Assembly: GCA_964652155.1 (NCBI GenBank)
Contig: CAZZBK010000061.1
Coordinates: 1 to 32,642 of the forward strand
Origin: CAZZBK01 sp964652155
GTDB taxonomy: Bacteria; Planctomycetota; Planctomycetia; Pirellulales; PNKZ01
Direction of reading: 5' to 3'
Length of the DNA: 32,642 nucleotides
Shown here: in pieces, positions 1 to 9,066 of the stretch
Layout of the letters: the number at the start of each line of letters is the position of its first letter
Position numbering within the stretch: the first letter of the stretch is position 1
Notes under the pieces: generated by a model
What the model saw: the letters and a program-made list of their open reading frames with translations, nothing else
The model's database searches: none
What the model was told of the DNA's origin: nothing
Translations under genes and position numbers: made by a program

Positions 1-2362
1 TGTTGAGGAAGAACGAGCCTTCGTAATACATATTGCCGCGCGAGAGCGAGATGGGATTATACTTATGATCATCGTTTGCATTACCTGGGTCGGGGTCGAT
101 CACCCCTGGCCCCGCCGCGAGTGGGCGATTGTCGTCGATCCGTCCCCTCGGCTTCGAGTGGGGCCACATGTTCGTGGCACCAGGGCTGGGCTGAATGCGT
201 GGGTAGAGATCATTCCGGGCGTTCTTCTCATTGTGAAAGTTGAACAGGGTGTACTCGCCATAACGGCCTTCGGCCTTGTCCTTCGGTTCTGGATAAGAGG
301 CGTCGAAGTCGTCGCCGGTATGCCTGGTGTTGGGAATCCCTTCGAGCAAACTGCGGTACGGGTTGTGGGATAAGTAAGCAATACTCCTGTCCATCAAGTT
401 TTCGTTTAGACTAGCGTTGATGGGTGACATCAGCGGCGCGAGATTCACCTCGGCCACGCTCATGCCGTGCCCCATCGTTGCGATTTTTAACCCCTCGACC
501 TCGGAGGGCCAACCGCTATGGATCGTCGTAGGCGAGTTAACTAGGCCACCCGTATAGGGACCACCGAAGTATTGGTTTCCCTGCCCACTTTGCTGACCAC
601 GGTTGAGCCACGGCAAGGCACCCCGTATCGGACCTCCACTGTTAAAAAGCGGAGGAGTGGAGGGGGGCAACGGCACTGTCTGGAGCGTCGACATCGAAAC
701 GTTCGCCCCTTGCAAATAGCCTTGCAAGATTTTGCCGTCAGCCTCGGGTTTGGTGAAAATCAGGTCGTTAGGTGCCATCATCCCAACGGGCGGCGTACCG
801 TAGCTTGCCGCATCGTTGTGCAGCGTCGGTTTTTTGTTTCCACTCGAATCGGGCATCACGCGCGCATAATGCGTCGAGTTGCCATGCACGTTGAGATTGA
901 ACCGGCCATCGAGATCGATGCACAAAATGGCAAACAGCGTCTTGAAACGCCGACCGTCGGGCCCCGTCTGCACCGGCGCGCCGAGGTCGACCCAAATGCT
1001 GTCCGGCTCGCCGTTGCCCGTGTTGTCAACGTCCCACGGACCATTCACCGGATCGAACGCCGGATTGTTCGACCACTCGGGCATCGTGGGGTCCCAGGGC
1101 TTCGTGCCGTCGTCCATGTGGTCTTGCGGATCGGGGCGCAAGATGATCTTCTGCCGCAGCCGTTCGGAATTGGTTCCTTGGCCCGCGGGCAACGAGGCCC
1201 ACGCGCCTGGCGTGGAGGGGTTGTTACCTAGTGCGTTGATCCAGTAGGCGACCAGATCGGCGCGATGCAACGAGGGGGATTTCGTGCTCCCCCCTTCGAC
1301 GGCGGCCAACAGCATGTTCTGATAGTCGGGCGCATCGTAGTCTTCGTCGGCAAACACGCCGGCGGGATTAAAGCTGCCGCCGTAGGTGTAAGCGCGATCG
1401 AGCGTTGCCAGATAGGTCCGATAATCCGAATCGGTCGGATTCGGCAGCAACGCAAACGGCTTGCCGGCATTCATGCCGCCAATCAAAGTTTGCACATTGC
1501 TGTTGAGCAAGTCGTTCGAGCTGTTGGGGTTCAGATAGCCAAACCCCGCGCCATTGTACGGCAAACCGTTGATCACCACGCGATCGCCCACTTGTGGCAT
1601 GCCACCGTTGTCGAACACGCGCACCAGCAGATAGCTGGCCGCGCCGAGCGCCGGGATATAGGAGCGGACGATGTGACTCGAGCAATGCCGGGCGGGGCCG
1701 TCGAGCATCGTAATCACGCGGCCGCCGTAGTAGCCTTCGATGTTATCCACGTAGCCCGAGCCCGAACCCGTGCTCCCCGGGGGTGGCTGCAAGCCCAGAT
1801 AGAACTCGGTTGGATCGGACCCGATGGGGTTCCCCCCTTGCACCGCCTCGACGACATCGTCGATGATCCCGTTGCCATCGTCGTCGACGCCGGCCATGCC
1901 GGGCTGGCGATCGTTGCCGAACGAATACACGCGAATTTCCCAAAATTCGGNNNNNNNNNNNNNNNNNNNNNNNNNNNNNNNNNNNNNNNNNNNNNNNNNN
2001 NNNNNNNNNNNNNNNNNNNNNNNNNNNNNNNNNNNNNNNNNNNNNNNNNNCGGCAGCGCGCGCACGGCGGTCACCACGCCCACGATCGATTCGTTGCCGT
2101 ACATGTCCTCCAGCAGGCTGTGCGGCCCCATCACCGATGTCGGATTATTGCTGCCGCGCACGACTTGCATCATGGCCCCGTAGAGCCATGACTCGTTCAT
2201 GTTGCCCACCTGCTCGTAGCGGTTCGAGGCCAGTGCCGAGAGCCGATGTTGGGTGGACGACATGACAAACGACAAGGCGATCAGCATGAACATCGTCAAC
2301 AGGCCAAGCACCACCATCAGCACGACGCCCCGCTGGCGGGCCAACTGCCGTGTGCGAATCAT
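1..2362 (-). CDS. Giant PilX/GspK-like pilus-associated protein, 3' end beyond the window
   Basis: The reading frame opens at an ATG (2360-2362) preceded by AAGGTGA and stays free of stops to the left edge apart from the 100-N gap. Before the gap there are 104 codons and after it about 649, and both sides are in the same frame if the gap length is a multiple of three away from 100. The N-terminus has a short basic leader (RQRG at residues 9-12) followed by a roughly 20-residue hydrophobic segment ending near SSTQHR. This resembles PilX or GspK minor pilins, which lack the +5 Glu. After the gap lie two acidic Ca-loop-like stretches, DDDGNGIIDD and DNTGNGEPDSIWVDLG. The gene sits 44 nt after the last pseudopilin gene, as expected for the tip-forming component. 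Its length (over 750 residues) is far above the 150-350 of known GspK/PilX proteins. The body is not recognised. Gene reality is well supported; the function is inferred. Confidence 0.8.
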   Translation of the reverse strand, partial: MIRTRQLARQRGVVLMVVLGLLTMFMLIALSFVMSSTQHRLSALASNRYEQVGNMNESWLYGAMMQVVRGSNNPTSVMGPHSLLEDMYGNESIVGVVTAVRALPXXXXXXXXXXXXXXXXXXXXXXXXXXXXXXXXXXEFWEIRVYSFGNDRQPGMAGVDDDGNGIIDDVVEAVQGGNPIGSDPTEFYLGLQPPPGSTGSGSGYVDNIEGYYGGRVITMLDGPARHCSSHIVRSYIPALGAASYLLVRVFDNGGMPQVGDRVVINGLPYNGAGFGYLNPNSSNDLLNSNVQTLIGGMNAGKPFALLPNPTDSDYRTYLATLDRAYTYGGSFNPAGVFADEDYDAPDYQNMLLAAVEGGSTKSPSLHRADLVAYWINALGNNPSTPGAWASLPAGQGTNSERLRQKIILRPDPQDHMDDGTKPWDPTMPEWSNNPAFDPVNGPWDVDNTGNGEPDSIWVDLGAPVQTGPDGRRFKTLFAILCIDLDGRFNLNVHGNSTHYARVMPDSSGNKKPTLHNDAASYGTPPVGMMAPNDLIFTKPEADGKILQGYLQGANVSMSTLQTVPLPPSTPPLFNSGGPIRGALPWLNRGQQSGQGNQYFGGPYTGGLVNSPTTIHSGWPSEVEGLKIATMGHGMSVAEVNLAPLMSPINASLNENLMDRSIAYLSHNPYRSLLEGIPNTRHTGDDFDASYPEPKDKAEGRYGEYTLFNFHNEKNARNDLYPRIQPSPGATNMWPHSKPRGRIDDNRPLAAGPGVIDPDPGNANDDHKYNPISLSRGNMYYEGSFFLN
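1951..2050. other. Assembly gap (100 N)
   Basis: There are exactly 100 consecutive N, the usual placeholder for a scaffold gap of unknown size. It interrupts the PilX/GspK-like gene, so that protein's true length and the continuity of its frame are unknown. Confidence 0.99.
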
Positions 2363-2406
2363 AGGTCACCTTGCTTTCACGCTGACTTGGACGTACTGGG
2401 ACGACG

Positions 2407-3747
2407 TTAATCCAGCCACAAATTGTCGCTTTCGCGGAGAACCACCTTCTCGTACACCCCCTGCAACCCACTGAGAATGACGCCAAAGCCCCAGGGATTG
2501 TTGTTTTCAATGACCGGCGGCGGTTTGCTGCCGCGAACATTCCAGTCGCGGCCCGACAATCGCACGTTGCGATACCAGCCATTTTTCACGCTCGACCCCG
2601 TCAGGGGCTGGACCTGATCATCGGCCGACAGAATGTAATACCACTGCGCCACGGTGATGTTGCGTGACGGGTCGACCGCCCAGGGTTGCTGACCGGTCAC
2701 GAGCAGCCATTCGCCGGCGCGCAGCGCGAGCGCCTGCTCGGCCTCGAGTTGGTTGTCGACTCCGCTGATGTAGACCGTGGCCTCACTCGAGCCGAATTGC
2801 AAACCACCGGCCGACAAGAACTGCACCACCGCGGCACGCTCGTTGAGCCGACCCTTGACGTCGCTGGCCGTCAAATCGCCAACCTGCGTCAGATCGCGTT
2901 TGTAGAACACCATCACATAGGCGGTGTACTGCCGTGTCTGCATCGAATCGCCCCCGGCAACCGCGGTTCCGGTGACCGGCACGCCGTAGGCTTCCAAAGG
3001 GTTCGGCACAGCCAGCACGGCCCAACTGTAGTCCCCTTGGTTCGCAACCAGCGATTGTGCCGTTGAGCCGCTGGTGCTCAACACGGCCGTGGGCCGCACC
3101 CCCTTGCGCTCGGGAATGCTAAAGATCACGTCATCGCTGCTGCGAAAAATTCGCTCGGCCACCGGATTGGTCATGCCGGGAGACAGGTTCTGGGTGGCCG
3201 CGATTTTCGTCGGCACGCCGAACACGCCCCGCAACGTGGCGCGCGGCATCCAGTCCTCGTGCTGATATTCCATCGCGTTGACATCGGTGCCAGACAACAC
3301 ATACGGGAACGAAGCCAAGGCCTCGGTCGAGGCGCTGTTGTTCGAGGACGTCGACTGCAAGGACATCATCAACGGGTCGAGCAGGATCGGCACCAAGGGG
3401 GGCCTGCCCAACTTGACGGTCGCGTTGCCCGGGTTACCGTACTGGGGCGTCGTTAGGCCGCCGCCCGTGGCTCCGGGCAACAAGACCGGCTGCATCGTCG
3501 AGCTGTACAGCCACTCCTCGGGCCTTAACAGCCCGCGAACCTGCAAGTCGCGAAACGCGCTACGCCCCAGTCCGGCGCCACGATCCAATCGCAGGGCGTC
3601 AGCCATTTGCAGCCGAGCGACCGGGATCAGCGCCGCCAAACCCAACAGGCCCATGCTCATCACCCCGAGCGCAATGAGCACTTCCATCAAGGTCACGCCG
3701 TGGCGTCCTCGCCGCAATCGAGCCGGTGGGCTTCGTCGCGTAGCCAT
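2407..3747 (-). CDS. Large prepilin-type protein (PilV/GspI-like), 446 aa
   Basis: The N-terminus has a basic leader of 17 residues ending in Gly, then VTLMEV and a 20-residue hydrophobic helix (GVMSMGLLGLAALIPVA). This is the class III prepilin signal, with Glu at mature position +5. Val replaces the usual Phe at +1. The ALIPVA helix followed by a regular body fits a PilV/GspI-like minor pilin, but at 446 residues it is more than twice the usual size. The start ATG shares one base with the stop codon of the preceding gene (TAATG), and AGGAGG lies 7 nt upstream, so translation is probably coupled. The globular part (about residues 60-446) shows no motif I recognise. It is likely a component of the pilus or pseudopilus encoded by the surrounding genes. 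Confidence 0.87.
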   Translation of the reverse strand: MATRRSPPARLRRGRHGVTLMEVLIALGVMSMGLLGLAALIPVARLQMADALRLDRGAGLGRSAFRDLQVRGLLRPEEWLYSSTMQPVLLPGATGGGLTTPQYGNPGNATVKLGRPPLVPILLDPLMMSLQSTSSNNSASTEALASFPYVLSGTDVNAMEYQHEDWMPRATLRGVFGVPTKIAATQNLSPGMTNPVAERIFRSSDDVIFSIPERKGVRPTAVLSTSGSTAQSLVANQGDYSWAVLAVPNPLEAYGVPVTGTAVAGGDSMQTRQYTAYVMVFYKRDLTQVGDLTASDVKGRLNERAAVVQFLSAGGLQFGSSEATVYISGVDNQLEAEQALALRAGEWLLVTGQQPWAVDPSRNITVAQWYYILSADDQVQPLTGSSVKNGWYRNVRLSGRDWNVRGSKPPPVIENNNPWGFGVILSGLQGVYEKVVLRESDNLWLD

Positions 3748-5159
3748 TAACGACCTCCTATCGCCAGCCGGGCAATCACGGCGCGCCGCGCGCCATAGAC
3801 CACGTGATCGAACGCGTCGTAACCCTGAATCACCGCGACGTTGCCGTCTTGCATGTTGGTCGTGTCTTTAACGCTGCCCCCAGTCCCCCGATTCAAACCA
3901 TACGGAATCATGTCCGGCAGCACTTGCATGTTTTCGGCGCTCATGATCAAACCGCTCGTGGGGTTGATCGCGACCCACAGGCACTCGGTGTCGGTCCAAT
4001 TGTTTTGCAGCTGCGCCGCCACTGAGTATTCGGGATTGATGGGGACCCGCACTCGCTTGCCCACCAAGAAATAGATCGGCGCACTCACCCGCGTCTCGAC
4101 CGTTGACAGCGAATAGCTAACCGAGTTATTCGAATTCGACGTGTCCACGCTCGTTGCTCGCGATTTGATTGTGGCCACGGTCCCATCGGGATGAAACATC
4201 ACGGTGATCGGTTCGGTGTCGTCGGGGATGTTCGCATCGCCACAAAAGGGAGCGCCGTATTTGCTATTGGCGGCATCCCCCTTGCGCGCATGAAACGGCG
4301 CCGCGGCCCCACCCACCCCGGAGTAATTCAAGTCGATCACGACTTGATCGGGCAGCGTCATGCCGCCCCCCATTGCCTTGACCGGCTGCATGAAAATCTT
4401 ATACCGTCGTGCAAAACCGGCTGTCGTGGGGCTCGACCTCAAGCTCACCGGACCCAATCCCTGATTCATCACCCGATAGCCGTTGGCTGTGTGACGTTCG
4501 GGTTGCACGTACTCATTTTCCATCAGGTACCACATCGGCAGATTACCGAGGTCGGGTAACGTCAGGTTGGTCTTGCTTCGCTGATAGTATTTGGAGCGAA
4601 TGACTGAATACATCGTGTACTTGTAGGAGGAGCCCTCGAATTGAATTTGGTCCCCCTCGCGAATCAACGTTTGAAAGGTCGGGTCGGGCGATGCCCAAAC
4701 GTCGAGATCGCGATTCGCCACGTCCTGTGGATGGGTGATCAAACAGGGTCGCACCAGCAGGATGCCGTGGGTCGGCCCCGGCGGCGCATTGAGCGGCCCT
4801 CCATGCCCAACGACGTAACACTCGGCACCCGAGTTGTCGTAGTCTCCCGTGTACGCCTCTGGCACTTCGATCAGCGACACGACCGACGACGCCTCGGGAA
4901 ATTCCTGCGAGCGCTCGACTTGGAAACCGCTTGGACGACCCGTCAGCATCGCCCGATTGCGCGCCCGATTGATGAACACCTCGAGTTGCCGCGCCCCTTC
5001 GCGCACGCGGCGGCCTTTGAGCGCCGGTGCCAACGTCTGCAAGGCCAGCGCACTGAGAATCAGCACCAGCAGAATCACCACCAATAATTCGACCAGCGTC
5101 ACGCCACGCCGCGCGACACGCTGCTGAGCCAACTCGAGGGGTTGATGTGGAGCGTTCAT
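3747..5159 (-). CDS. Large prepilin-type protein (GspH/FimT-like), 470 aa
   Basis: The leader ends RRG at residue 19 and is followed by VTLVELLVVILLVLILSAL, a class III prepilin signal with Glu at +5 and Val at +1. The segment after the helix (RRVREGARQLEVFINRARNR) matches the GspH/FimT pattern, in which an amphipathic helix with paired Arg follows the membrane segment. I chose the ATG at 5159 because GAGGAA lies 7 nt upstream. A GTG at 5180 would extend the protein by 7 residues and overlap the upstream gene by 11 nt. At 470 residues it is far longer than GspH (about 150-200), with a large C-terminal domain of unknown fold. It is tightly packed between two other pseudopilin genes and is presumably processed by a prepilin peptidase encoded elsewhere. 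Confidence 0.87.
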   Translation of the reverse strand: MNAPHQPLELAQQRVARRGVTLVELLVVILLVLILSALALQTLAPALKGRRVREGARQLEVFINRARNRAMLTGRPSGFQVERSQEFPEASSVVSLIEVPEAYTGDYDNSGAECYVVGHGGPLNAPPGPTHGILLVRPCLITHPQDVANRDLDVWASPDPTFQTLIREGDQIQFEGSSYKYTMYSVIRSKYYQRSKTNLTLPDLGNLPMWYLMENEYVQPERHTANGYRVMNQGLGPVSLRSSPTTAGFARRYKIFMQPVKAMGGGMTLPDQVVIDLNYSGVGGAAAPFHARKGDAANSKYGAPFCGDANIPDDTEPITVMFHPDGTVATIKSRATSVDTSNSNNSVSYSLSTVETRVSAPIYFLVGKRVRVPINPEYSVAAQLQNNWTDTECLWVAINPTSGLIMSAENMQVLPDMIPYGLNRGTGGSVKDTTNMQDGNVAVIQGYDAFDHVVYGARRAVIARLAIGGR

Positions 5160-5169
5160 TCCCGGTTCC

Positions 5170-6489
5170 TCAAATGCCACCCAACGTGGCCTGCGTGCCG
5201 TGATTGTCGATATTGTCCGACATCAACGGATCAGCCACCTGTAACAGATGCTGGCTTTGTAGCAGCGTTTGATCATAGTATTCGCAGCGCATGCGATACG
5301 TGTTGCTGTCCTGGTAGTACGGGTTGGTGAACGTGGCGTAGGGGTTCTGCGACGTCTCTTGCGGTCCCGACGCCGAGTTCACCTGGGTGATGAAATTCAA
5401 GCCGTACTCGCCATCCGCGCCGGGCGACACGATCAGCGGCATCGTCAAAAAGCCACGCTCGGGCCAACCGTAGTTCGTGCTGTTCGTCAGCGGCGAGGGC
5501 GCCTTCATCCGTGTCGCGCTCAATAGGTGTCCCAGCGTGTTCGCCGACGTCGACTGCCAGCGATCAACCTTGCGCGGGTCCAGCGGATCATGGCGATTTG
5601 CCGGATCGCGTGTCACGTAGAAGATGTTCTGGTTATTGAGCCGGTCGTAAACAAACGGATTGTATTGGTAGGTCTGATTGAGGATGTCAGGGGCCAATGC
5701 CTGCCGCTGCAACGAGGTCATGTTCTTGATATTGCTGTTATTCAGACTCGGCTTTTGCAATAGGGGCTGCAACTCGGATACATAACCTGCCGGCCAACGC
5801 ACAAAGCACAACGGACGCCCCCAACCGTCGAGAAACTCGGGCATGCCGTCAGCGTCGACATCTCCCACGTCCGAGGGCGAAAACGCCATGCTCATCACGT
5901 CCCGATCCTCGTTCGTAATCGTGACCAATGCATAGAGCAACTCCGCCGATGGCCAATTAGCCACCGCGGTGATGTTGCTTTGCAGATCGTTGCTCGGGGC
6001 GGTCGCCTGCACCCGGGCCAAATAGGCGTCGCGCAGCCGCGGCACATACGGCGTCGGATTGCCGCCACCTTTGTCCGAGACGAGCAAAAACACGGGCGTA
6101 AATTGTATGTCCTGATACGTCTCGGGCATTTCCATGCGGATCAACTCGCGCATGCCCCACAGCCGCCGCCAATTCAACGCCGAGCGATAGTCGGTCGACT
6201 GCCGCGAGGCAATCGTGTTGTAAACCTTGTTGACTTCCATCGTCACATCGACCGGCAGCCGCCGCGTGCGGTACGACTCGTAACGACGCCGGACCGGCTC
6301 GTTGAGCCGCGCGATCGTCTGCTGCGTACGCGAATATGCCGCCCGATCGCGCACCATCGACAAGCCGCTCAGCAGCGCCGTCGCCATGATGCCAATGATC
6401 ACCATCGTCGCCATCAACTCGACGAGCGTGAAGCCGCGACGGTGGTGTGTACGCGAGTACGATCGAGGCATGATGCTATGTGCCTGCAT
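5170..6489 (-). CDS. Large prepilin-type protein, 439 aa
   Basis: The leader is followed by GFTLVELMATMVIIGIMATA, a canonical prepilin peptidase site (Gly19|Phe20) with Glu at +5 and a hydrophobic helix. A basic amphipathic helix (residues about 45-75) follows, and then a long body of roughly 360 residues without a motif I can name. Two starts are possible. The ATG at 6489 overlaps the preceding gene by 14 nt; the ATG at 6471 lies 4 nt after that gene's stop and gives a 433-residue protein. Neither has a strong ribosome binding site, which suggests translational coupling. The gene lies second among the pseudopilin genes, the place where T2SS operons carry GspH/I/J, but sequence alone does not decide which one it is. 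Confidence 0.85.
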   Translation of the reverse strand: MQAHSIMPRSYSRTHHRRGFTLVELMATMVIIGIMATALLSGLSMVRDRAAYSRTQQTIARLNEPVRRRYESYRTRRLPVDVTMEVNKVYNTIASRQSTDYRSALNWRRLWGMRELIRMEMPETYQDIQFTPVFLLVSDKGGGNPTPYVPRLRDAYLARVQATAPSNDLQSNITAVANWPSAELLYALVTITNEDRDVMSMAFSPSDVGDVDADGMPEFLDGWGRPLCFVRWPAGYVSELQPLLQKPSLNNSNIKNMTSLQRQALAPDILNQTYQYNPFVYDRLNNQNIFYVTRDPANRHDPLDPRKVDRWQSTSANTLGHLLSATRMKAPSPLTNSTNYGWPERGFLTMPLIVSPGADGEYGLNFITQVNSASGPQETSQNPYATFTNPYYQDSNTYRMRCEYYDQTLLQSQHLLQVADPLMSDNIDNHGTQATLGGI

Positions 6490-7624
6490 TGTAGGAGTTG
6501 GGGTCCGGCGTGATATCAGCCCCCAGTACGGGCGTTTGCATGAAACTATTCAGGTTGTCTTCTTCTTCCTGATCCATGCCGTGGGGCGACCCACCCAGCG
6601 AGGCGCTGGGAATCTCTTGCATGTAAGTCAACTCGATGAGCCGATCCCCTTCGCCACTCTCGCTGTACACCTGATCCAGGCCCGCGCAGAGGATCTGAAA
6701 CCCACTCGCTTCCATCCACTGCACCCCCAGCTGATAATTGACCGGGATCGGCTGGCCGGCGTTCAACAGCTTGCGCGCCAACGGCACCACGGTCCCCGGC
6801 GCGATTGCCAACCTAGGCAAGCCATTGCTGGTCCAAGGATACGCCCGAAAACCAGGATTCCCAAAACTGACGTTGCCATTCGCCTGCAACGCCGGCTGCG
6901 AGTACGTCGCCGAGTCAAAATACACATACGGCGGGTCGGTCTCTCGCGGCACGTATTCCAACCAGCCGTCGCTATCCAAGTCGGTCAGCCGCCCTTCCGC
7001 AAAATCGAACAGCGGCTTGCTTCGCCCCTCCATGTTCGCCGCGTTGAGCAAGAACGGATCGGTCGGGTTCAGATTGAACCCACACAGCTTGCGCGAAGTT
7101 AATGGCAAACCGTTCGAGTTATACGGCGTTGGGAAACCACCCAGCCAAAACACCAACGCCTCGGCCGCATCCAAGCTATACAGGTTCAACGGCACCGGCG
7201 ATCCCGACGAATCCAGGTAATTGTACCGATAGTTCGCGTTGTTATTGATGATAGTGTTCAGCGTTTGGAACTGCTTGCCCGGATTGCCTGGGTTGTTCGG
7301 ATCGGGCGCAAACCGGGGGAACGCATAGCGCAGGTGCATGACAAAGCGCTTTTGGGCCGCGGAGCTCAGCGCGTCCTGGCTATCGCTCCCCGACAGGTAG
7401 TCGGCCAGACATGGCGGGTACTCGCCACGCGCCTCTTTGTAAGCCCCCACCGCCTGCTTGAGCTGCCCGATCTCGACCAGGATCTTCGCTCGACGCGCGG
7501 CGGCCAACGGTCCTTGCAAGGCGACCGTCAAGATCGACATCAAGATGCCGATGATCAGAATCACCACCAGCAGTTCGACCAGTGTAAAGCCCGCGCGCTG
7601 GCGGTTATTCCTCGACAGACTCAT
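6476..7624 (-). CDS. gspG: GspG-like major pseudopilin, enlarged (382 aa)
   Basis: The protein begins with a 12-residue leader, then FTLVELLVVILIIGILMSIL (Gly12|Phe13, Glu at +5). The region after the helix (AARRAKILVEIGQLKQAVGAYKE, split here for length, then ARGEYP) follows the GspG/PulG pattern in which a helix with spaced Leu and Tyr leads to G-x-YP. That makes it the best candidate for the major subunit. The ATG at 7624 is preferred because AAGGAG lies about 10 nt upstream. An ATG at 7666 has no such site. GspG is normally about 140-150 residues; here about 230 more follow the pilin core. The gene comes 48 nt after gspF, the order typical of T2SS operons. An archaic pilin of a T4P system is the alternative. 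Confidence 0.85.
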   Translation of the reverse strand: MSLSRNNRQRAGFTLVELLVVILIIGILMSILTVALQGPLAAARRAKILVEIGQLKQAVGAYKEARGEYPPCLADYLSGSDSQDALSSAAQKRFVMHLRYAFPRFAPDPNNPGNPGKQFQTLNTIINNNANYRYNYLDSSGSPVPLNLYSLDAAEALVFWLGGFPTPYNSNGLPLTSRKLCGFNLNPTDPFLLNAANMEGRSKPLFDFAEGRLTDLDSDGWLEYVPRETDPPYVYFDSATYSQPALQANGNVSFGNPGFRAYPWTSNGLPRLAIAPGTVVPLARKLLNAGQPIPVNYQLGVQWMEASGFQILCAGLDQVYSESGEGDRLIELTYMQEIPSASLGGSPHGMDQEEEDNLNSFMQTPVLGADITPDPNSYNAGT

Positions 7625-7672
7625 TACTCTTGAGCTCCTTGCAACTTGCCATCCACCCGAGGGCATATTGGT

Positions 7673-8995
7673 TTACGACAACTTCTCGATCAGGCTAATC
7701 AGCGGCATAAACAACGCGATCACGATGAAGCCGACAATGCCCCCCAAGAACACGATCAACAACGGCTCAAGCAAACTCACCAAGCTCTCGGTCAACACGG
7801 CCACTTCTTCGTCGTAGTTGTCGGCCACCTTGTACAACATCGTGTCGAGCTCGCCCGTCTCTTCGCCGACGTCCACCATGTTGACCACCAGGTCGTCGAC
7901 CACCCGGCTCTGCCAACGGAACACGTACAGCAACAGCCCGATGGGCCCAAACCCGAACAACGCCCAAAAGAACGCGGCGAAGAAGCTGAATTTGGGACGC
8001 GAGTAATCGCGCATCGGACGCGAGATCGACTCACCCTCGCGGATCGACTCGTAGATTTTCGTGTACATGTACTCGAACATCGCGTTGCCGCAGGTCTCGC
8101 GCGTGATGTTGAGTGCTTCGAGGATCGGCACGCCGCTGGCCACCAGCGTCCCCAGCGTTCGCGTGCTGCGCGCCACGATGTTCTTCTCGACAATCTGACC
8201 GAACACCGGCATCTTGAGCGCGAACAGGTCCCAACCCATCCGCCCCGCCTTGAACTTGCGCAGCAATTTCACGAACAAGAACAGGCCCGTCGGGATTAGC
8301 GGCAACATGAACCACCAATCCTGCACAAACTGGCTGACCGAGATGAGCGCGATCGTGATGTCGGGCAGCGTCGTGTCGAAGTCCTTGAAGATCTTCTGAA
8401 ACGCCGGCACGATCTTGTACATGATGAACGTCACAATGCCGACGGCCACCAGGATGACGACGATCGGATAGACCATCGCCCCTTGCACCTTGCGTTTGAG
8501 CGACTGCGATTTCTCCTGGAACTCGGCGAGTCGGCGGAGAATGACTTCCAAAGCGCCGCCGGCCTCGCCCGCCTTGATCATATTGACGTACAACCGATTG
8601 AAGGCCTTGGGCTGTTTGGACATCGCGTCCGACAAGGTCGAACCGCTCTCGATGTCGTCGCAGATATCCATCAGCGCGTTCTTGAGTCGGCTGGGCTTTT
8701 GTTGCCCTTCAAGAATTCGCAGACTCCGCAAGATGGGCAGCCCGGCATCTTGCAAAATCGACAACTGCCGGGTGAACATCGTCAGCGTCTTCATCTTGAC
8801 GCCGCCGAGGACAAACGCCCGGCCTTTGCCACCGGCCTTGGCCGCGGCCTTCTTCCCCTTCTTGACCGAGATCTTGGTGACGTAATAGCCCATCTGCCGA
8901 ATCGACAGCTGGGCTTCTTCTTCGCTGGCCGCGTCCACGACGTCGGTGATCGGCTTGCCGCCGGCGTCCATCGCTTCGAATTGAAACGTAGGCAT
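7673..8995 (-). CDS. gspF: GspF/PilC-type inner-membrane platform protein with an extra hydrophobic insertion
   Basis: This is a polytopic platform protein of T2SS/T4P machines, which couples the cytoplasmic ATPase to pilin polymerisation. It has the two tandem T2SSF repeats. The first (about residues 70-195) contains FTRQLSILQDAGLPILRSL, KAGEAGG and a membrane helix at about 173-195. The second (about 270-435) contains TLVASGVPILEAL, VGEETGELD and a C-terminal helix at 410-432. A further helix lies near 227-243. Between RPMRD (about 326-330) and the VVNM-VGEETG block sits a segment of some 34 residues, strongly hydrophobic at about 337-358. Standard GspF has only a short linker there. The ATG at 8995 is chosen because the protein then begins PTFQFEAMD, the family's usual N-terminus, with AGGA upstream. 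The upstream extension of the frame is not coding-like. Confidence 0.93.
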   Translation of the reverse strand: MPTFQFEAMDAGGKPITDVVDAASEEEAQLSIRQMGYYVTKISVKKGKKAAAKAGGKGRAFVLGGVKMKTLTMFTRQLSILQDAGLPILRSLRILEGQQKPSRLKNALMDICDDIESGSTLSDAMSKQPKAFNRLYVNMIKAGEAGGALEVILRRLAEFQEKSQSLKRKVQGAMVYPIVVILVAVGIVTFIMYKIVPAFQKIFKDFDTTLPDITIALISVSQFVQDWWFMLPLIPTGLFLFVKLLRKFKAGRMGWDLFALKMPVFGQIVEKNIVARSTRTLGTLVASGVPILEALNITRETCGNAMFEYMYTKIYESIREGESISRPMRDYSRPKFSFFAAFFWALFGFGPIGLLLYVFRWQSRVVDDLVVNMVDVGEETGELDTMLYKVADNYDEEVAVLTESLVSLLEPLLIVFLGGIVGFIVIALFMPLISLIEKLS

Positions 8996-9066
8996 GATGC
9001 TGATTCCTGGCTTCGGTTCGTCACGCAATCTGGAGGATGGTAATTTCGTTACACGCTGATCCGCGA

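Noticed and set aside
1265..2191. 308-codon plus-strand frame crossing the N gap
   Set aside because: It exists only because N is read as open. The minus-strand frame continues a membrane-anchored protein with a good start site.
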